DNA from: Pseudomonadota bacterium
Lineage (GTDB): Bacteria > Desulfobacterota > Desulfobulbia > Desulfobulbales > Desulfocapsaceae
Direction: 5' to 3'
NCBI GenBank assembly: GCA_023412495.1
Contig: JAEYNP010000113.1
Span: forward strand, 1-64,000
DNA length: 64,000 nucleotides
Shown here: one piece after another, positions 1-9,544 of the stretch
Layout of the letters: each line of letters starts with the position of its first letter
How positions within the stretch are numbered: position 1 is the first letter of the stretch
The notes under the pieces: model-generated
What the model was told of the DNA's origin: nothing
Database searches by the model: none
Seen by the model: the letters and a program-made list of their open reading frames with translations, nothing else
Position numbers and translations under genes: made by a program

Positions 1-2
1 AG

Positions 3-1385
3 ATGAGGGCACGAACCGCCGACACCAACATGCCGGTGCGCTTCCGGCACCCGCACCGGAAGGGGTTTGAGAGGTTCGTGGAAACCGGGCAAGGGGCGAT
101 GATCGGCAAGGTCTACGAAGTGTCGGCCCTGCGCAAGGATGGCTCGGAGTTGCCCATCGAACTCTCAATTTCCGGATTGCTTATTAAAGGGAAATGGCAC
201 TCGGCCGGCGTGATCAGGGATATCACCGGGCGGAAAAACCTGGAAATGCAGCTTAGGCAGGCGCAAAAGATGGAGGCCATGGGCACCTTTGCGGGGGGGA
301 TTGCCCATGACTTCAACAATATGCTTACGGTAATCATCGGTCATGCGACTCTGCTCACCATAAAATTGGCCAAGGATGACCCGCTGGCCCACGACGTACG
401 CCAGATTCTTGCCTCTGCGGAGCGGGCCACCGGCCTGACCCAGTCGCTGCTCGCCTTCAGCAGAAAAACACTCGTCGAAACTCAACCCACAAACCTGAAC
501 GATATAATCGGCAAAATCGAAAAACTGCTGATCAGGCTGCTGCGGGAGGATATCGAGGTCAGAACCACACTCAGCGAAGAAGACATGACAGTAATGGCCG
601 ACCCGGTGCAGATTGAGCAGGTCCTGATGAACCTTGCCGCCAATGCTAGGGATGCCATGCCGCAGGGGGGCATATTCAGCATCGGCACTGAGGTAGTGGA
701 ACTGGACCGGGAATTCATCCGGGTCCACGGCTACGGGACCCCCGGCAGGTACGTTTCCCTCACCTGCAGCGACGACGGAGTCGGCATGGACAAAGAAACG
801 GCGCAAAGGATATTCGAGCCGTTCTTCACCACCAAGGAAATCGGCAGGGGGACCGGTCTCGGGCTTGCCATCGTCTACGGAATCGTCCAGCAGCACAACG
901 GCTTTATAAACTGTTACAGCGAACCGGGCAAAGGAACAACCTTCAAGATTTTTCTGCCGCTTGCCCGGCCCGTGTCGGCAGCGAAAGCAAATGCACCGGA
1001 GCCCCATCCGACAGGCGGTACCGAGACGATCCTGCTGGCCGAAGACGATACCGCCTCAAGGAACCTCACCCGGCAGATCCTCGAAACATTCGGCTATACG
1101 GTGGTCGAGGCGGCGGATGGCGAAGATGCCGTCAGCAAATTCATCGCACATCAGGACCAAATCGATCTGATTATCCTCGATGTTATCATGCCCAATAAAA
1201 ACGGCAAGGAAGCCTGCCTTGAAATTCAGAAATTACGGCCGGATATCAAATGCCTGTTTACCAGCGGTTATGATGTTGACATCTTCGATGAGAGAGAAAG
1301 AGAAGGCCTGCTATTTATACCAAAACCGATTATTCCGACCTCGCTATTGCAGAAGATCAGGAAGATACTCGATGGAGATTGGTGA
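3..1385 (+). CDS. Hybrid sensor histidine kinase (PAS-HisKA-HATPase-REC), 5' end cut by window
   Basis: Cytosolic part of a hybrid sensor kinase that autophosphorylates on His and passes phosphate to its own receiver. The readable 460 residues start inside a PAS domain whose closing strand and ITGRK exit motif lie near residues 65-78. The HisKA phospho-acceptor sits in GGIAHDFNN at about His102. The HATPase domain shows an N box (NLAANARDAM) and G boxes (DDGVGMD, GTGLGLAIVYG). The C-terminal receiver has acidic residues AEDD, phospho-acceptor Asp in LDVIMP near residue 392 and the conserved Lys in IPKP. The first Met at position 3 is probably not the true start, because the PAS fold is already in progress at the window edge. 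No output domain follows the receiver. Confidence 0.9.
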   Translation: MRARTADTNMPVRFRHPHRKGFERFVETGQGAMIGKVYEVSALRKDGSELPIELSISGLLIKGKWHSAGVIRDITGRKNLEMQLRQAQKMEAMGTFAGGIAHDFNNMLTVIIGHATLLTIKLAKDDPLAHDVRQILASAERATGLTQSLLAFSRKTLVETQPTNLNDIIGKIEKLLIRLLREDIEVRTTLSEEDMTVMADPVQIEQVLMNLAANARDAMPQGGIFSIGTEVVELDREFIRVHGYGTPGRYVSLTCSDDGVGMDKETAQRIFEPFFTTKEIGRGTGLGLAIVYGIVQQHNGFINCYSEPGKGTTFKIFLPLARPVSAAKANAPEPHPTGGTETILLAEDDTASRNLTRQILETFGYTVVEAADGEDAVSKFIAHQDQIDLIILDVIMPNKNGKEACLEIQKLRPDIKCLFTSGYDVDIFDEREREGLLFIPKPIIPTSLLQKIRKILDGDW

Positions 1386-1391
1386 TAAAGC

Positions 1392-2836
1392 CTCACATGC
1401 AAATGGGCTTTTCATGATAATACGCGAGGGTCTTCCCTGGTGACGGAGCAGTCGGTTTTTGTCGACTTATTCAAGCTATTGGCCACTCCGGGACAAAATG
1501 ATTTTTTCCAAAAGAAGATGTCCGACCAGGCGGTGATCGAGGTGCAGAACATGAGGGATATCGCCGACAGGAAGTCAGGCTTAGAAAGGCCGAGTTCGGC
1601 ATCGACTCCGCTCAGTGTTCAACACGATCACCCGAAAGATCGATATCCTGCAAGAGGTCGAGCAGCATCTCACCAATGATTGTTGAGTCATGCCGCCGAG
1701 AAGAAAAGTCAGGAGACGAAATCCCTGCTGGCCCTGGCTTTGACCTCGGCTGCGTCACTGGTGATTTCCCTGATGCTGGCCTTCTTCATCTCCCAGGGGA
1801 TCACCCGGCCGATTAACCATGCCGTCGCCCGCCTGAAGGACATTGCTCAGGGAGAAGGGGACCTCACCCAGCGCCTCGAGGTGGCGACCCGGGATGAAGT
1901 GGGGGAAATGGCCACTTGGTTCAACACCTTTCTGGGCGGACTGCAAGCGATGATCAAGGACATCGCTGACAACGCCGCGACGCTCTCCTCCGCTTCTGCG
2001 GAGCTTACATCGATTTCGCAGCAGATGGCTGCCGGAGCCGGGCAGACTGCCGGCAAGGCCAGCACCGTGGCGACGGCGGCCGAAGAGATGAGTGCCAATA
2101 ATCGCCTCCGTCGCTACCGCCATGGAAGAGGCAGCCACCAACCTCAGCATGATGGCCACCGCCACCGAAGAGATGACGACCAGTGTCGGCGAAATCGCCC
2201 GGAATTCCGAATCAGCCCGGTCAATTACCGGTGAAGCGGTTGAGAAAACGACGGAAATATCTAAAAAAATCAAAGAATTGGGGAAAGCAGCCCAGGCGAT
2301 ATCGAGGGTCACGGAGGTCATAACCGAGATATCCGAGCAGACCAACCTGCTGGCCTTGAATGCCACTATCGAAGCGGCCCGCGCCGGCGAAGCCGGCAAG
2401 GGGTTCGCCGTCGTGGCCAACGAAATCAAGGAGTTGGCCAAACAGACTTCGCAGGCTACCCAGCAGATTCGCGAACAGATCGAAAATGTCCAGCTCTCTA
2501 CAGAGGTCAGCGTCAGGGAGATCGGCGAAATCGTCACGGTGATCGGCAAAGTCGATGATATCGTCAGCTCAATTGCTGCCGCTGTCGAAGAGCAGACCGC
2601 CACCACCTCCGATATCGCGGGCAACATTGCCCAGGCCTCCGCCGGAATCCAGGAAGTGAACGAAAACGTCGCGCAGAGTTCCGTGATGACCGCCTCGATC
2701 ACCCAGGACATCGCCGAGGTCAACAGCGCCGCCACCGACATGACCGCAAGCAGTTCTCATGTCAATGCGAATGCCACCGCTCTGGCGGAGCTGGCAGCTA
2801 AAATCAACAGACTGGTCGGCAAGTTCAAGGTAGCGT
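1392..2836 (+). pseudogene. Frameshifted NIT-type methyl-accepting chemotaxis protein
   Basis: Decayed chemoreceptor lying directly after the hybrid kinase. Pieces in different frames join into one protein: an N-terminal part with DFFQKKMSD and MRDIADRK (about 1440-1580), then FNTIT.KIDILQEVEQHL (about 1618-1675) that resembles the end of a nitrate/nitrite-sensing (NIT) sensory domain. A transmembrane helix and HAMP domain (1700-1950) and the MCP signalling domain (1950-2831) follow. At least three frame breaks are visible: near 1615 (a G appears lost in a Gln-Trp-Phe stretch), an in-frame stop near 1680, and a one-base insertion near 2099 within EEMSAN. The signalling tip [20 protein letters not shown] is intact. 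The normal C-terminus (LVGKFKV) is reached at about 2831, where sequence switches to an antisense reverse transcriptase fragment. The NIT assignment is an inference from the short C-terminal part. Confidence 0.8.
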
Positions 2837-3206
2837 TATACCTGGGCAATGGGTTGCTGGATCAAGCGGTCAAGCACGCCGGGAATCCCCAGGAGACGAG
2901 TGCCCCCGTTGCTTTGGGGATATCCACCCTTTTGATCGGCAAAGGTTTGTAGGTGCCTGCAAAGACAGACGTACGGATCTTACTCCAGTTTTCACGAGCA
3001 AAGGCCATGAAATCGTCGATGGGAATTTGGTCCACGCCCGGCACGCCTCTGTTTGCCTTGACCTGTCCTTGATCGATATCAAGCCTCTTCATCTCTTCGG
3101 CCCACACGATGCCGATGTATATCAGGCATCTCCAGGCCAGGTTCATGTTGGGCGGGAGAGAATCCGCTCCAGCATAGGGATCGGGTACGAACAACATGCC
3201 GACCAA
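2837..3206 (-). pseudogene. ltrA-like: Group II intron-encoded reverse transcriptase, N-terminal fragment
   Basis: Read on the minus strand, this encodes the typical start of a group II intron maturase/reverse transcriptase: KANRGVPGVDQIPIDDF, then [18 protein letters not shown] and PIKRVDIPK. After a frameshift near 2900 it continues as [18 protein letters not shown] and then IAQV. The sequence stops at about 2837, before the catalytic YADD region, so only roughly the first 100 residues of a family usually over 400 residues long remain. Neither intron RNA domain V nor the 3' half is present. The break is exactly where the upstream chemoreceptor C-terminus ends, so this is a rearrangement junction, not an intact intron. 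The protein is dead. Confidence 0.85.
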
Positions 3207-3254
3207 CTGCTCCCCCGGACAAGTTCATCGTACTGGCCGGAGGCTCTCAAATGG

Positions 3255-3440
3255 ATCGTGCCGGCGGCACCCGTGCCGAGTAGCCTGGCTTGGGCAAGGC
3301 CCTCGAAATGCTGCGCGAGAACGGCGCTCTGGTTGTTTGCTGGATCGCCTGGGCCGTAGCGTCAAGCAACTGGTAGATCTGGCTAGTGAACTACATAAAC
3401 AGGTTTCCAGTTCAAGAATTTGGCGCTTTCCAGATTAGCG
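3255..3440 (+). pseudogene. Serine resolvase/invertase fragment
   Basis: A short plus-strand remnant of a Tn3-type serine recombinase. The frame carries GTRAE, a stop, then PGLGKALEMLREN, and in a second frame LDRLGRSVKQLVDLASELHKQ. These match the region after the catalytic Ser in resolvases (RPGL..AL..LR..D.LVVWKLDRLGRS..HL). At least one stop and one frameshift separate the two halves. The N-terminal catalytic Ser and the C-terminal helix-turn-helix are missing. Together with the adjacent reverse transcriptase fragment it marks a scrap heap of mobile elements between 2.83 and 3.45 kb. Confidence 0.75.
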
Positions 3441-3458
3441 TCGAAGACCAGCACGATC

Positions 3459-5801
3459 TCACTGGATTTCAACTAGATCGGATTTACAAATGGGCAACAA
3501 AACGGTAAAGGTCGCACCTTCCCCTGGCTTGCTTCTCACAAGAATTTCTCCTCCGTGATTTTTGACGATGCCATAACTGACTGACAATCCCAGGCCCGTT
3601 CCTTTGACCGCAGATTTTGTGGTGTAGAAAGGACGAAATATCTGATCCATCTGTTCGGGCTTGATACCTACTCCGGTATCTTTAATGACAACCGCGACTT
3701 CATCACCTTGCTGCCGAGTACGGACTGTGATTACTCCGCCTTGTAAACAAGCTTCCTTCGCATTGGTCAGCAGGTTAAGAAAAACCTGTTTAATTTGGTC
3801 AGGAATTGCAGATATTATTGGCAACCGATCATCATAATCAAGCTCCACAAGAATACCCTTGCTCTTAAGTTCGCTCTTCTGCAACAGAAGCAGCAAATCG
3901 AGGGTACTGTTAATATCCAGCAGTGACTTTTTCCTTGGGGAAGGACGGTAGAAGTCCTGAAGGCTACGGATGAGTCCTTTTATTCGGTCCCCTTCGCCAA
4001 TTGCCATCTCAATTAATTTCAGATCCATCTCCTCCAAAATCGTCTGCCTGCTCACACTCTTCAAGACTGTGAGAATTGACTGTAATGGGCTGTTCACTTC
4101 ATGGGCGATTGAAGCGGAGAGCTTGCCGATCGCCGCAAGTTTCTCCGCGTGCAAATACTGATGCTGCGTTTCAATCAGCTCCCGTGTCCGATCTTTAACT
4201 CTCTGTTCCAACTCTTCATTTAAAATCTGAAGCTGCACTTCCTGTTGTTTACGCTCTGTAATGTCTTCTGTAAAGATTACTATACCGCCGATTTCTCCGG
4301 AAATATTGTACCAAGGACGAAGTTCCCAACGAGACCAGTGGTGCGATCCGTCAGCTCGCTCGTAAAGATCGGCTTCTTCCTTCAGCACCTCACCGGTCAA
4401 CCCTCGACGATGTGCATCCTTCCATCGCTCAGGCAAATCAGGGAAAACTTCGTAATGCAGCATGCCAGTCAAGTCCCGCTCTCCTAAGTTAAAGTTTTTT
4501 GACCAGCGACGACTGGCACTGATGTATCGCATTTCACGGTCAAACATTGCGAGTGCCACAGGAGCATGCTCTATAAACAATCGCAGACGCTGCTCGCTCT
4601 CCAGGAGTTTGTCGTTTACTGCCTTTAAACGTGCCTCATTCCGTCTCAAAGCATCCTCCGCGGCCTTACGTTCGGTGACATCATGAATAATAACAAAGTC
4701 GATCCGTTTACCCAGGATAACTATCTGCGACAAATAGACCTCAACCGTACGGACTGATCCGTCGGCCAGCCGATGAGGAGTCACGAAATAATGCAGTTTC
4801 CGATCCTCTATGCTTTTTGCTAATTCGGAGAATTCATGAGAAGGAAGGCAATTTATCTGGTTAATTTTCATAGCCTGCATATCACTCCGGGAGTAGCCGT
4901 AGAATTTGGAAGCAGCCCGATTTGCATCCAAAATACGTAAACTCACTGGATCGATGAGAAGCATCGTTGCACTATGTTTTTCAAATAAATGCCGAAATTT
5001 CCTTTCACTGGACCTTAGGGCCTTTTCCGCTCTTTTGCGCCTGGTAGTTTCAAACAGGGAAAAGACCAATCCGGTTACTTCGCCAGCCTCATCTTTAACT
5101 GGAGAGAGTGTCCAATCCCAGTATGTGATGCCTCGTTCCGGTTGATCGGGAAACTTGAATGGTTTGTCGTGAATTTCAAACGGTTCCCCTGTATCTCGAA
5201 CTCTGGCGAATATGGCTTCGTTTTCGGCGTGGGGATAAAGGTCAAAGTGGTTTTTGCCGATCATTTCTTCTGGCCGGTAGCCGCAGGTTGCGGCATAGGC
5301 TTCGTTGACACGTACGAAGTTGAAATCTCTGTCGAGAAAAACAAGATGTGAGTTTTTCGCCCCATTCATTACAGATTGAAGAACATTGCGCTCGCGAATA
5401 AGTGCATCTTCAGCAACCTTACGCTCAGTAATGTCCTGAAGATAAACACATATTCCTCCACCCTTGCGTGGAAAACAGCGACTGTAAAACCATCGCCCAC
5501 GCAGCGTGCAGTAATACTCGAAGTCTCTGTTCTGTCCTGATGCTGCGAGACGATATTCATGTTCCATCAGGGTAGAAAGCGTCTGAGGATAGACTTCCCA
5601 GTGGTTTTTGCCTATGACTTCGCTCCTCTTGATTCCTAGAACTCGTTCGGCTGTAGCATTTACGTAAACAAATCGCCACTCTTCATCGCAGGCCAAAAAG
5701 CCATCGATAATGCTTTCCAGAATCAGCGAGTTTCTGTGCTCCTCAGTTTCCATCACAGGAAAAAGGCATTTGCTAGGACGTTGTGAAATGTGATCGACCA
5801 T
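3459..5801 (-). CDS. Soluble sensor histidine kinase with four PAS domains
   Basis: 780-residue kinase with no membrane segment, so probably a cytoplasmic sensor. Four PAS/PAC units run in tandem (about residues 25-135, 145-265, 270-385 and 405-525), each ending in a D-I/V-TERK-type motif. A coiled coil containing LNEELEQRVKDRTRELIETQ comes next. The phospho-acceptor His is in SIAHEVNSPLQS. The HATPase has NLLTNAKEA, DTGVGI and GTGLGLSVSYG. There is no receiver domain, and no response regulator gene lies alongside. Its kinase core closely resembles that of the divergently placed gene at 6412. The start is uncertain: neither the first Met nor a Met 16 codons later (METEEHR) has a clear Shine-Dalgarno, and the DNA encoding the first residues includes a 15-bp word repeated upstream. 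Confidence 0.9.
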   Translation of the reverse strand: MVDHISQRPSKCLFPVMETEEHRNSLILESIIDGFLACDEEWRFVYVNATAERVLGIKRSEVIGKNHWEVYPQTLSTLMEHEYRLAASGQNRDFEYYCTLRGRWFYSRCFPRKGGGICVYLQDITERKVAEDALIRERNVLQSVMNGAKNSHLVFLDRDFNFVRVNEAYAATCGYRPEEMIGKNHFDLYPHAENEAIFARVRDTGEPFEIHDKPFKFPDQPERGITYWDWTLSPVKDEAGEVTGLVFSLFETTRRKRAEKALRSSERKFRHLFEKHSATMLLIDPVSLRILDANRAASKFYGYSRSDMQAMKINQINCLPSHEFSELAKSIEDRKLHYFVTPHRLADGSVRTVEVYLSQIVILGKRIDFVIIHDVTERKAAEDALRRNEARLKAVNDKLLESEQRLRLFIEHAPVALAMFDREMRYISASRRWSKNFNLGERDLTGMLHYEVFPDLPERWKDAHRRGLTGEVLKEEADLYERADGSHHWSRWELRPWYNISGEIGGIVIFTEDITERKQQEVQLQILNEELEQRVKDRTRELIETQHQYLHAEKLAAIGKLSASIAHEVNSPLQSILTVLKSVSRQTILEEMDLKLIEMAIGEGDRIKGLIRSLQDFYRPSPRKKSLLDINSTLDLLLLLQKSELKSKGILVELDYDDRLPIISAIPDQIKQVFLNLLTNAKEACLQGGVITVRTRQQGDEVAVVIKDTGVGIKPEQMDQIFRPFYTTKSAVKGTGLGLSVSYGIVKNHGGEILVRSKPGEGATFTVLLPICKSDLVEIQ

Positions 5802-6411
5802 TTGGATTATTCAAGTCTTTCTGAAGAAGTTAACTAACTCCAATTTGCGAATTAGCAGCAACAGGAGGTCAGGACACAACCACCCATTAAACTGACAATC
5901 CTCAAAAAGGCATTTGCTCGGCACAACAACCGATCTGTACCACCACGCCGCGCCGCTTTGCCATGGCCGGCCATTCCTGGTGAAGGAACGATCTCCACGT
6001 AAGTTTATGCCAATCCAGCGGCAAAACAGGGTGCCGATGCTCACCTTAAGCCACCGGCTGACAAATCATCCGTGATGTGACCCAAGCATCGACTTCTTCC
6101 GGAGGATGCCTTTCCCACCGGGGAGAGGTGTACCAGTCGTCACAGTCTTCGGCAATAGTCCAATCAGGAGTGATCCAGTTGCAAGATTACAAATCACATC
6201 TGTTTTACACTTGACAATACGCACTCTTTTGGGAATGACTCTTAAAAGTCGCTCTCCTGTCCAAATCCCAAGAGGAACCTTGAGATAAGCAGAGGAGTCG
6301 GAAGCCCGCTGAAGAGGTATTCTTCCCACAAGAGGAAAGATCGTTTTTCCCGAACCTCATAAGCTGTAACCTCACAATCTCGGTTGTTTTTCACCGATTC
6401 TCCTGTAGTCC
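5802..6411. other. 610-bp intergenic region between divergent kinases
   Basis: No recognisable gene. Short open frames (up to 87 codons, for example 6066-6329 minus) lack family features and good ribosome binding sites. A 15-bp word (aaaaaggcatttgct) at 5904-5918 repeats one at 5761-5775 inside the start of the neighbouring kinase gene. The region presumably holds promoters for both kinases, but I cannot fix them. Confidence 0.5.
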
Positions 6412-7494
6412 ATGAGTAACGCCATGAATATAAAAGATAAGACGGCCGCAGATGCAGGCCAGAAGATTCTTTCTGTTGCAGTGCTATACTGCCTCTGCGG
6501 CATTCTTCTGATTTCAATATTGTTATTTGATCTTGCCATACCTTCCGGGATAAGTGTGGGAGTTCTCTATATCATCGTCGTCCTGTTGTCGCTGTTGCTC
6601 CCAAATGATAAGGCCACGGTCATTTTTGCGATCATCTCTTCGATTCTGATCATCACTGCAGTTTTCTATAAACCGGAAGTGGACGAGATGTGGAAAGTGG
6701 CACATAACCGCATCATTGCTCTCTTTACCGTCTGGGTCATTGCCTTCCTTGGTCTGAGGCGCAAAAAATGGGAGCTACAGCGTATCCTTGAACTCCAGGA
6801 AACACAAACAAGGTACCTGCATGCGGAAAAGTTGTCGGCAATCGGCAAATTAACAGCCTCCATAGCCCATGAGCTCAACAACCCTCTTCAGAGTGTCATG
6901 GCTATACTTAAAAGCATGAAGAGCAATACGAGACTCGAAGGAGAGGACGGAAATTTGCTGGAATTGGCTATGAGTGAAATTCAGCGGATGAAAAATCTGA
7001 TCCGTAACCTTCTGGATTTCAATCGTCCTTCTTCCGGCAACAAGGTTCTCGTCAATGTTCATGACTGCTTCGATCATGTACTGTCGCTGTGCAAGACCCA
7101 CTTCAAGCACAAAAAAATTGCAATAAAGCTCAACTATGTCGAAGAATTGCCGTTTATCCTGGCGGTTCCCGACCAGATCAAGCAGGTCTTGTTCAATCTG
7201 CTGAATAACGCGGCGGATGCCATGGATAACGGCGGAGTCATCACCATAACCACTTCTCACGATGAACAGGTGGTCGCCATGGCGATCAAGGACACGGGTG
7301 TCGGCATCGAGCCGGGGATAGTGGACAAAATCTTCGAACCCTTCTTTTCGACAAAAGCAGTAGCTAAGGGCACCGGACTAGGTTTATCTGTATGTCGCGA
7401 TATTGTCCAGAGTCATCATGGGAAGATAGGAGTGGAGAGTCATCCAGGAGAAGGAACCATCTTTACCGTATTATTGCCCAAAGTAAGTGGTTAG
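6412..7494 (+). CDS. Membrane-anchored sensor histidine kinase
   Basis: 360-residue kinase. The N-terminus has about four hydrophobic helices (residues 18-40, 43-62, 66-86 and 95-115), forming a small membrane sensor without a large periplasmic domain. A short coiled coil leads to the HisKA motif SIAHELNNPLQS (His near 157) and a HATPase domain with NLLNNAADAM, DTGVGIEP and GTGLGLSVCRD. The HisKA-HATPase part is paralogous to that of the four-PAS kinase encoded divergently upstream (shared EKL.AIGKL.ASIAHE and IPDQIKQV/VPDQIKQV). A second in-frame Met at codon 5 (MNIKDK) is an alternative start. No partner regulator is adjacent. Confidence 0.9.
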   Translation: MSNAMNIKDKTAADAGQKILSVAVLYCLCGILLISILLFDLAIPSGISVGVLYIIVVLLSLLLPNDKATVIFAIISSILIITAVFYKPEVDEMWKVAHNRIIALFTVWVIAFLGLRRKKWELQRILELQETQTRYLHAEKLSAIGKLTASIAHELNNPLQSVMAILKSMKSNTRLEGEDGNLLELAMSEIQRMKNLIRNLLDFNRPSSGNKVLVNVHDCFDHVLSLCKTHFKHKKIAIKLNYVEELPFILAVPDQIKQVLFNLLNNAADAMDNGGVITITTSHDEQVVAMAIKDTGVGIEPGIVDKIFEPFFSTKAVAKGTGLGLSVCRDIVQSHHGKIGVESHPGEGTIFTVLLPKVSG

Positions 7495-7704
7495 CCGGGC
7501 TATCATAATGCGATTTTACTACTAGTATCTGGGGGATGAATACCAGACAGTAATAGGTAAAGGGTTTCATCTTGTGCTGCTTTCGCCTGTTTGCGAGGCG
7601 CGTGCAGCAAGTGAATACCGAACGCTTCGGATGAAGAAGATTTATTCTTACACACTTTTTGCCCCGTTTGTGTATGATTCTATTATCTTTTCTTCGATAC
7701 CAGA

Positions 7705-8934
7705 ATGGAAATCAGAAAAACCGCCATCCTCATGGCCCTCTTCTGGTTGTTTGCAGTTGCCGCCTCCTTCGCCGTGAATTATCACGGTGCAGTGCAGGAA
7801 CGACAACGGCTGGCACTCTTTTCCGCCAGAAGCTACTTCAAACAAGTACTCGTAACCAGAGAGTGGAATGCCCGGCACGGCGGGGTCTATGTTCCCGTCA
7901 CCGGCACGGCCCGGCCGAATCCCTACATCAATGAGTCCGAACGGGATCTCCATATAGATGCGACGCTGACCCTGACCAAGATCAATCCCTCCTTCATGAC
8001 CCGGATGATCTCGGAGATCGCCGAGGAGTCGACCGGTTTCCGGTTCCATATGACGAGTCTTCGGCCGATTCGTCCGGAAAACGAGGCCTCCCCCTTAGAA
8101 GCGCAATACCTGCGCCGGTTCGAGAGCGGGCTTGCGGAAGGAGGCGAAATGATCGAACTTGATAATCGGCCGCACTACTTTTACATAGCACCACTCCGCA
8201 CGGAAAAGAATTGTCTACAATGTCACGCCAGGCAAGGCTACCGGGAAGGCGATATCCGCGGCGGGATCAGCATCTCCTTTCCCTTTGACAGCAAGGTGGC
8301 AGTCAAGGTCATGCTGCCCAGTCATGTGGGCATTGCTCTCATCGGTCTTGGCGGAATCGTTCTTGTGGTCAGAAAATTGAAAACGTCCTATTCGATCATC
8401 GAGCGGCAGGCGGTGATTGACTCCCTTACCGGCATCCCAAACCGCAGGAGCTTTTCCGAAAACATCCTGCGGGAATTCGATCGCAGCCGGCGAAACCGTG
8501 AGCCGCTCTCCGTGATCATGGGCGATATCGACTGTTTCAAAGCCTACAACGATACCTACGGCCACAGCGCCGGTGACGAATGTCTGCAGCGGGTCGCCCA
8601 TGAAATCAAGACCTGCCTGAACCGGCCCGGCGATTTCTGCGCCCGTTTTGGCGGCGAGGAGTTTATCGTTATTCTTGCCGCCACCAGGAACCGCGGCGCG
8701 ATGAATGTCGCCGAACGGATCCGCAATGCGATTGAGGTCATGGGTCTTGAACACCGGGGGAATGCCGGTGCGAAGGTCGTAACCATGAGCCTGGGAGTCT
8801 CGACCATGATCGACAACAACGTGGGCTCCTACGAAGAGTTGGTCAGACAGGCCGATGAAGCCCTGTATAGAGCTAAGCAGGCGGGCAGGAACCGGGTATG
8901 CTGTTGGGGAGAAGGTGTCGCGCCGGATGAATAG
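7705..8934 (+). CDS. Haem-motif (DUF3365/Tll0287-like) membrane diguanylate cyclase
   Basis: 409 residues predicted to make cyclic di-GMP in response to a periplasmic signal. An N-terminal membrane helix (about residues 8-26) precedes a periplasmic DUF3365-like domain. That domain carries one c-type haem motif, C170-LQ-C173-H174, followed by the family-typical GYREGDIRGGISISFP. A second helix (about 197-220) leads to a GGDEF domain with the active-site variant GGEEF at 316-320, which is usually active. An intact inhibitory site, R307-PG-D310, lies five residues upstream of it. The sequence shows haem attachment and a cyclase; the link to redox, NO or CO sensing is inference. It stands alone, 210 bp after the kinase. 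Confidence 0.92.
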   Translation: MEIRKTAILMALFWLFAVAASFAVNYHGAVQERQRLALFSARSYFKQVLVTREWNARHGGVYVPVTGTARPNPYINESERDLHIDATLTLTKINPSFMTRMISEIAEESTGFRFHMTSLRPIRPENEASPLEAQYLRRFESGLAEGGEMIELDNRPHYFYIAPLRTEKNCLQCHARQGYREGDIRGGISISFPFDSKVAVKVMLPSHVGIALIGLGGIVLVVRKLKTSYSIIERQAVIDSLTGIPNRRSFSENILREFDRSRRNREPLSVIMGDIDCFKAYNDTYGHSAGDECLQRVAHEIKTCLNRPGDFCARFGGEEFIVILAATRNRGAMNVAERIRNAIEVMGLEHRGNAGAKVVTMSLGVSTMIDNNVGSYEELVRQADEALYRAKQAGRNRVCCWGEGVAPDE

Positions 8935-8987
8935 CATAGAATGGTTCTGCGATGAGATGAGAAACCGTTGCCCGGTGAGGCCAACAG

Positions 8988-9375
8988 CTAATTAAAGATC
9001 GTAACAATCAGCCATCCCATGACACCTGATCCCCCGACTACCAACCAAGGCGGCAGCTTCCAGAAGACCAAGGCGATACTGGCCATCAGGCCGAGACCGA
9101 AATCCTGGGGCTTATCGATGGCACTGGTCCACAGGGGAGTATAAAGAGCGGCCAGCAGCAAGCCCACCACTGCAGCATTGATTCCCGCCAGAGCCGTCTG
9201 CATCCGAAGGTTGCGCCGCAATTGTTCCCAAAACGGCGATGCCCCGATAAACCAGCAGAAAAGACGGCGCAAAAACAGCAAAGAGACAAATCACCCCGCT
9301 GGTCAACCACTACAGGCCCAGATGCAGAGAAATCGAAGTACCCAGCAAGCGCAACAATAAAAGTCTCCACAATCT
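8988..9375 (-). pseudogene. chrA: Chromate transporter ChrA, C-terminal remnant
   Basis: The minus strand encodes only the tail of a CHR-family transporter: a piece with GVICLFAVFAPSFLLV, then, one frame over, GASPFWEQLRRNLRMQ, AGINAAVVGLLLAALY and FWKLPPWLVV. The frame break lies near 9250. Intact ChrA proteins have about 390-450 residues; here only about the last 125 can be read, with no upstream gene body. It ends with a normal stop, so this is the 3' end of a gene whose front was deleted. Confidence 0.8.
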
Positions 9376-9544
9376 CAGCTGCGGAAAGCGTCTAAAGAAT
9401 GTCTAGAAAATTCTATCAGACCATGCATGCTGTTCATAGTTACTGACCCTATTTCCCGATGTAAGCTTTCGTGTAAACGCAGAAACATTTGCGAGTATAC
9501 GTCGAAAAATTACGGTAGTAATTGACCTGGACTCTTGCTCGCTT

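Noticed and set aside
5761..5918. 15-bp direct repeat aaaaaggcatttgct near the start of the four-PAS kinase
   Set aside because: A match of this length can arise by chance in a window this size; noted only because it affects start choice.
5942..5957. 16-bp exact match (accacgccgcgccgct) between 5942-5957 and 46799-46814
   Set aside because: Low-complexity GC word; flanks do not align well enough to call a repeat.
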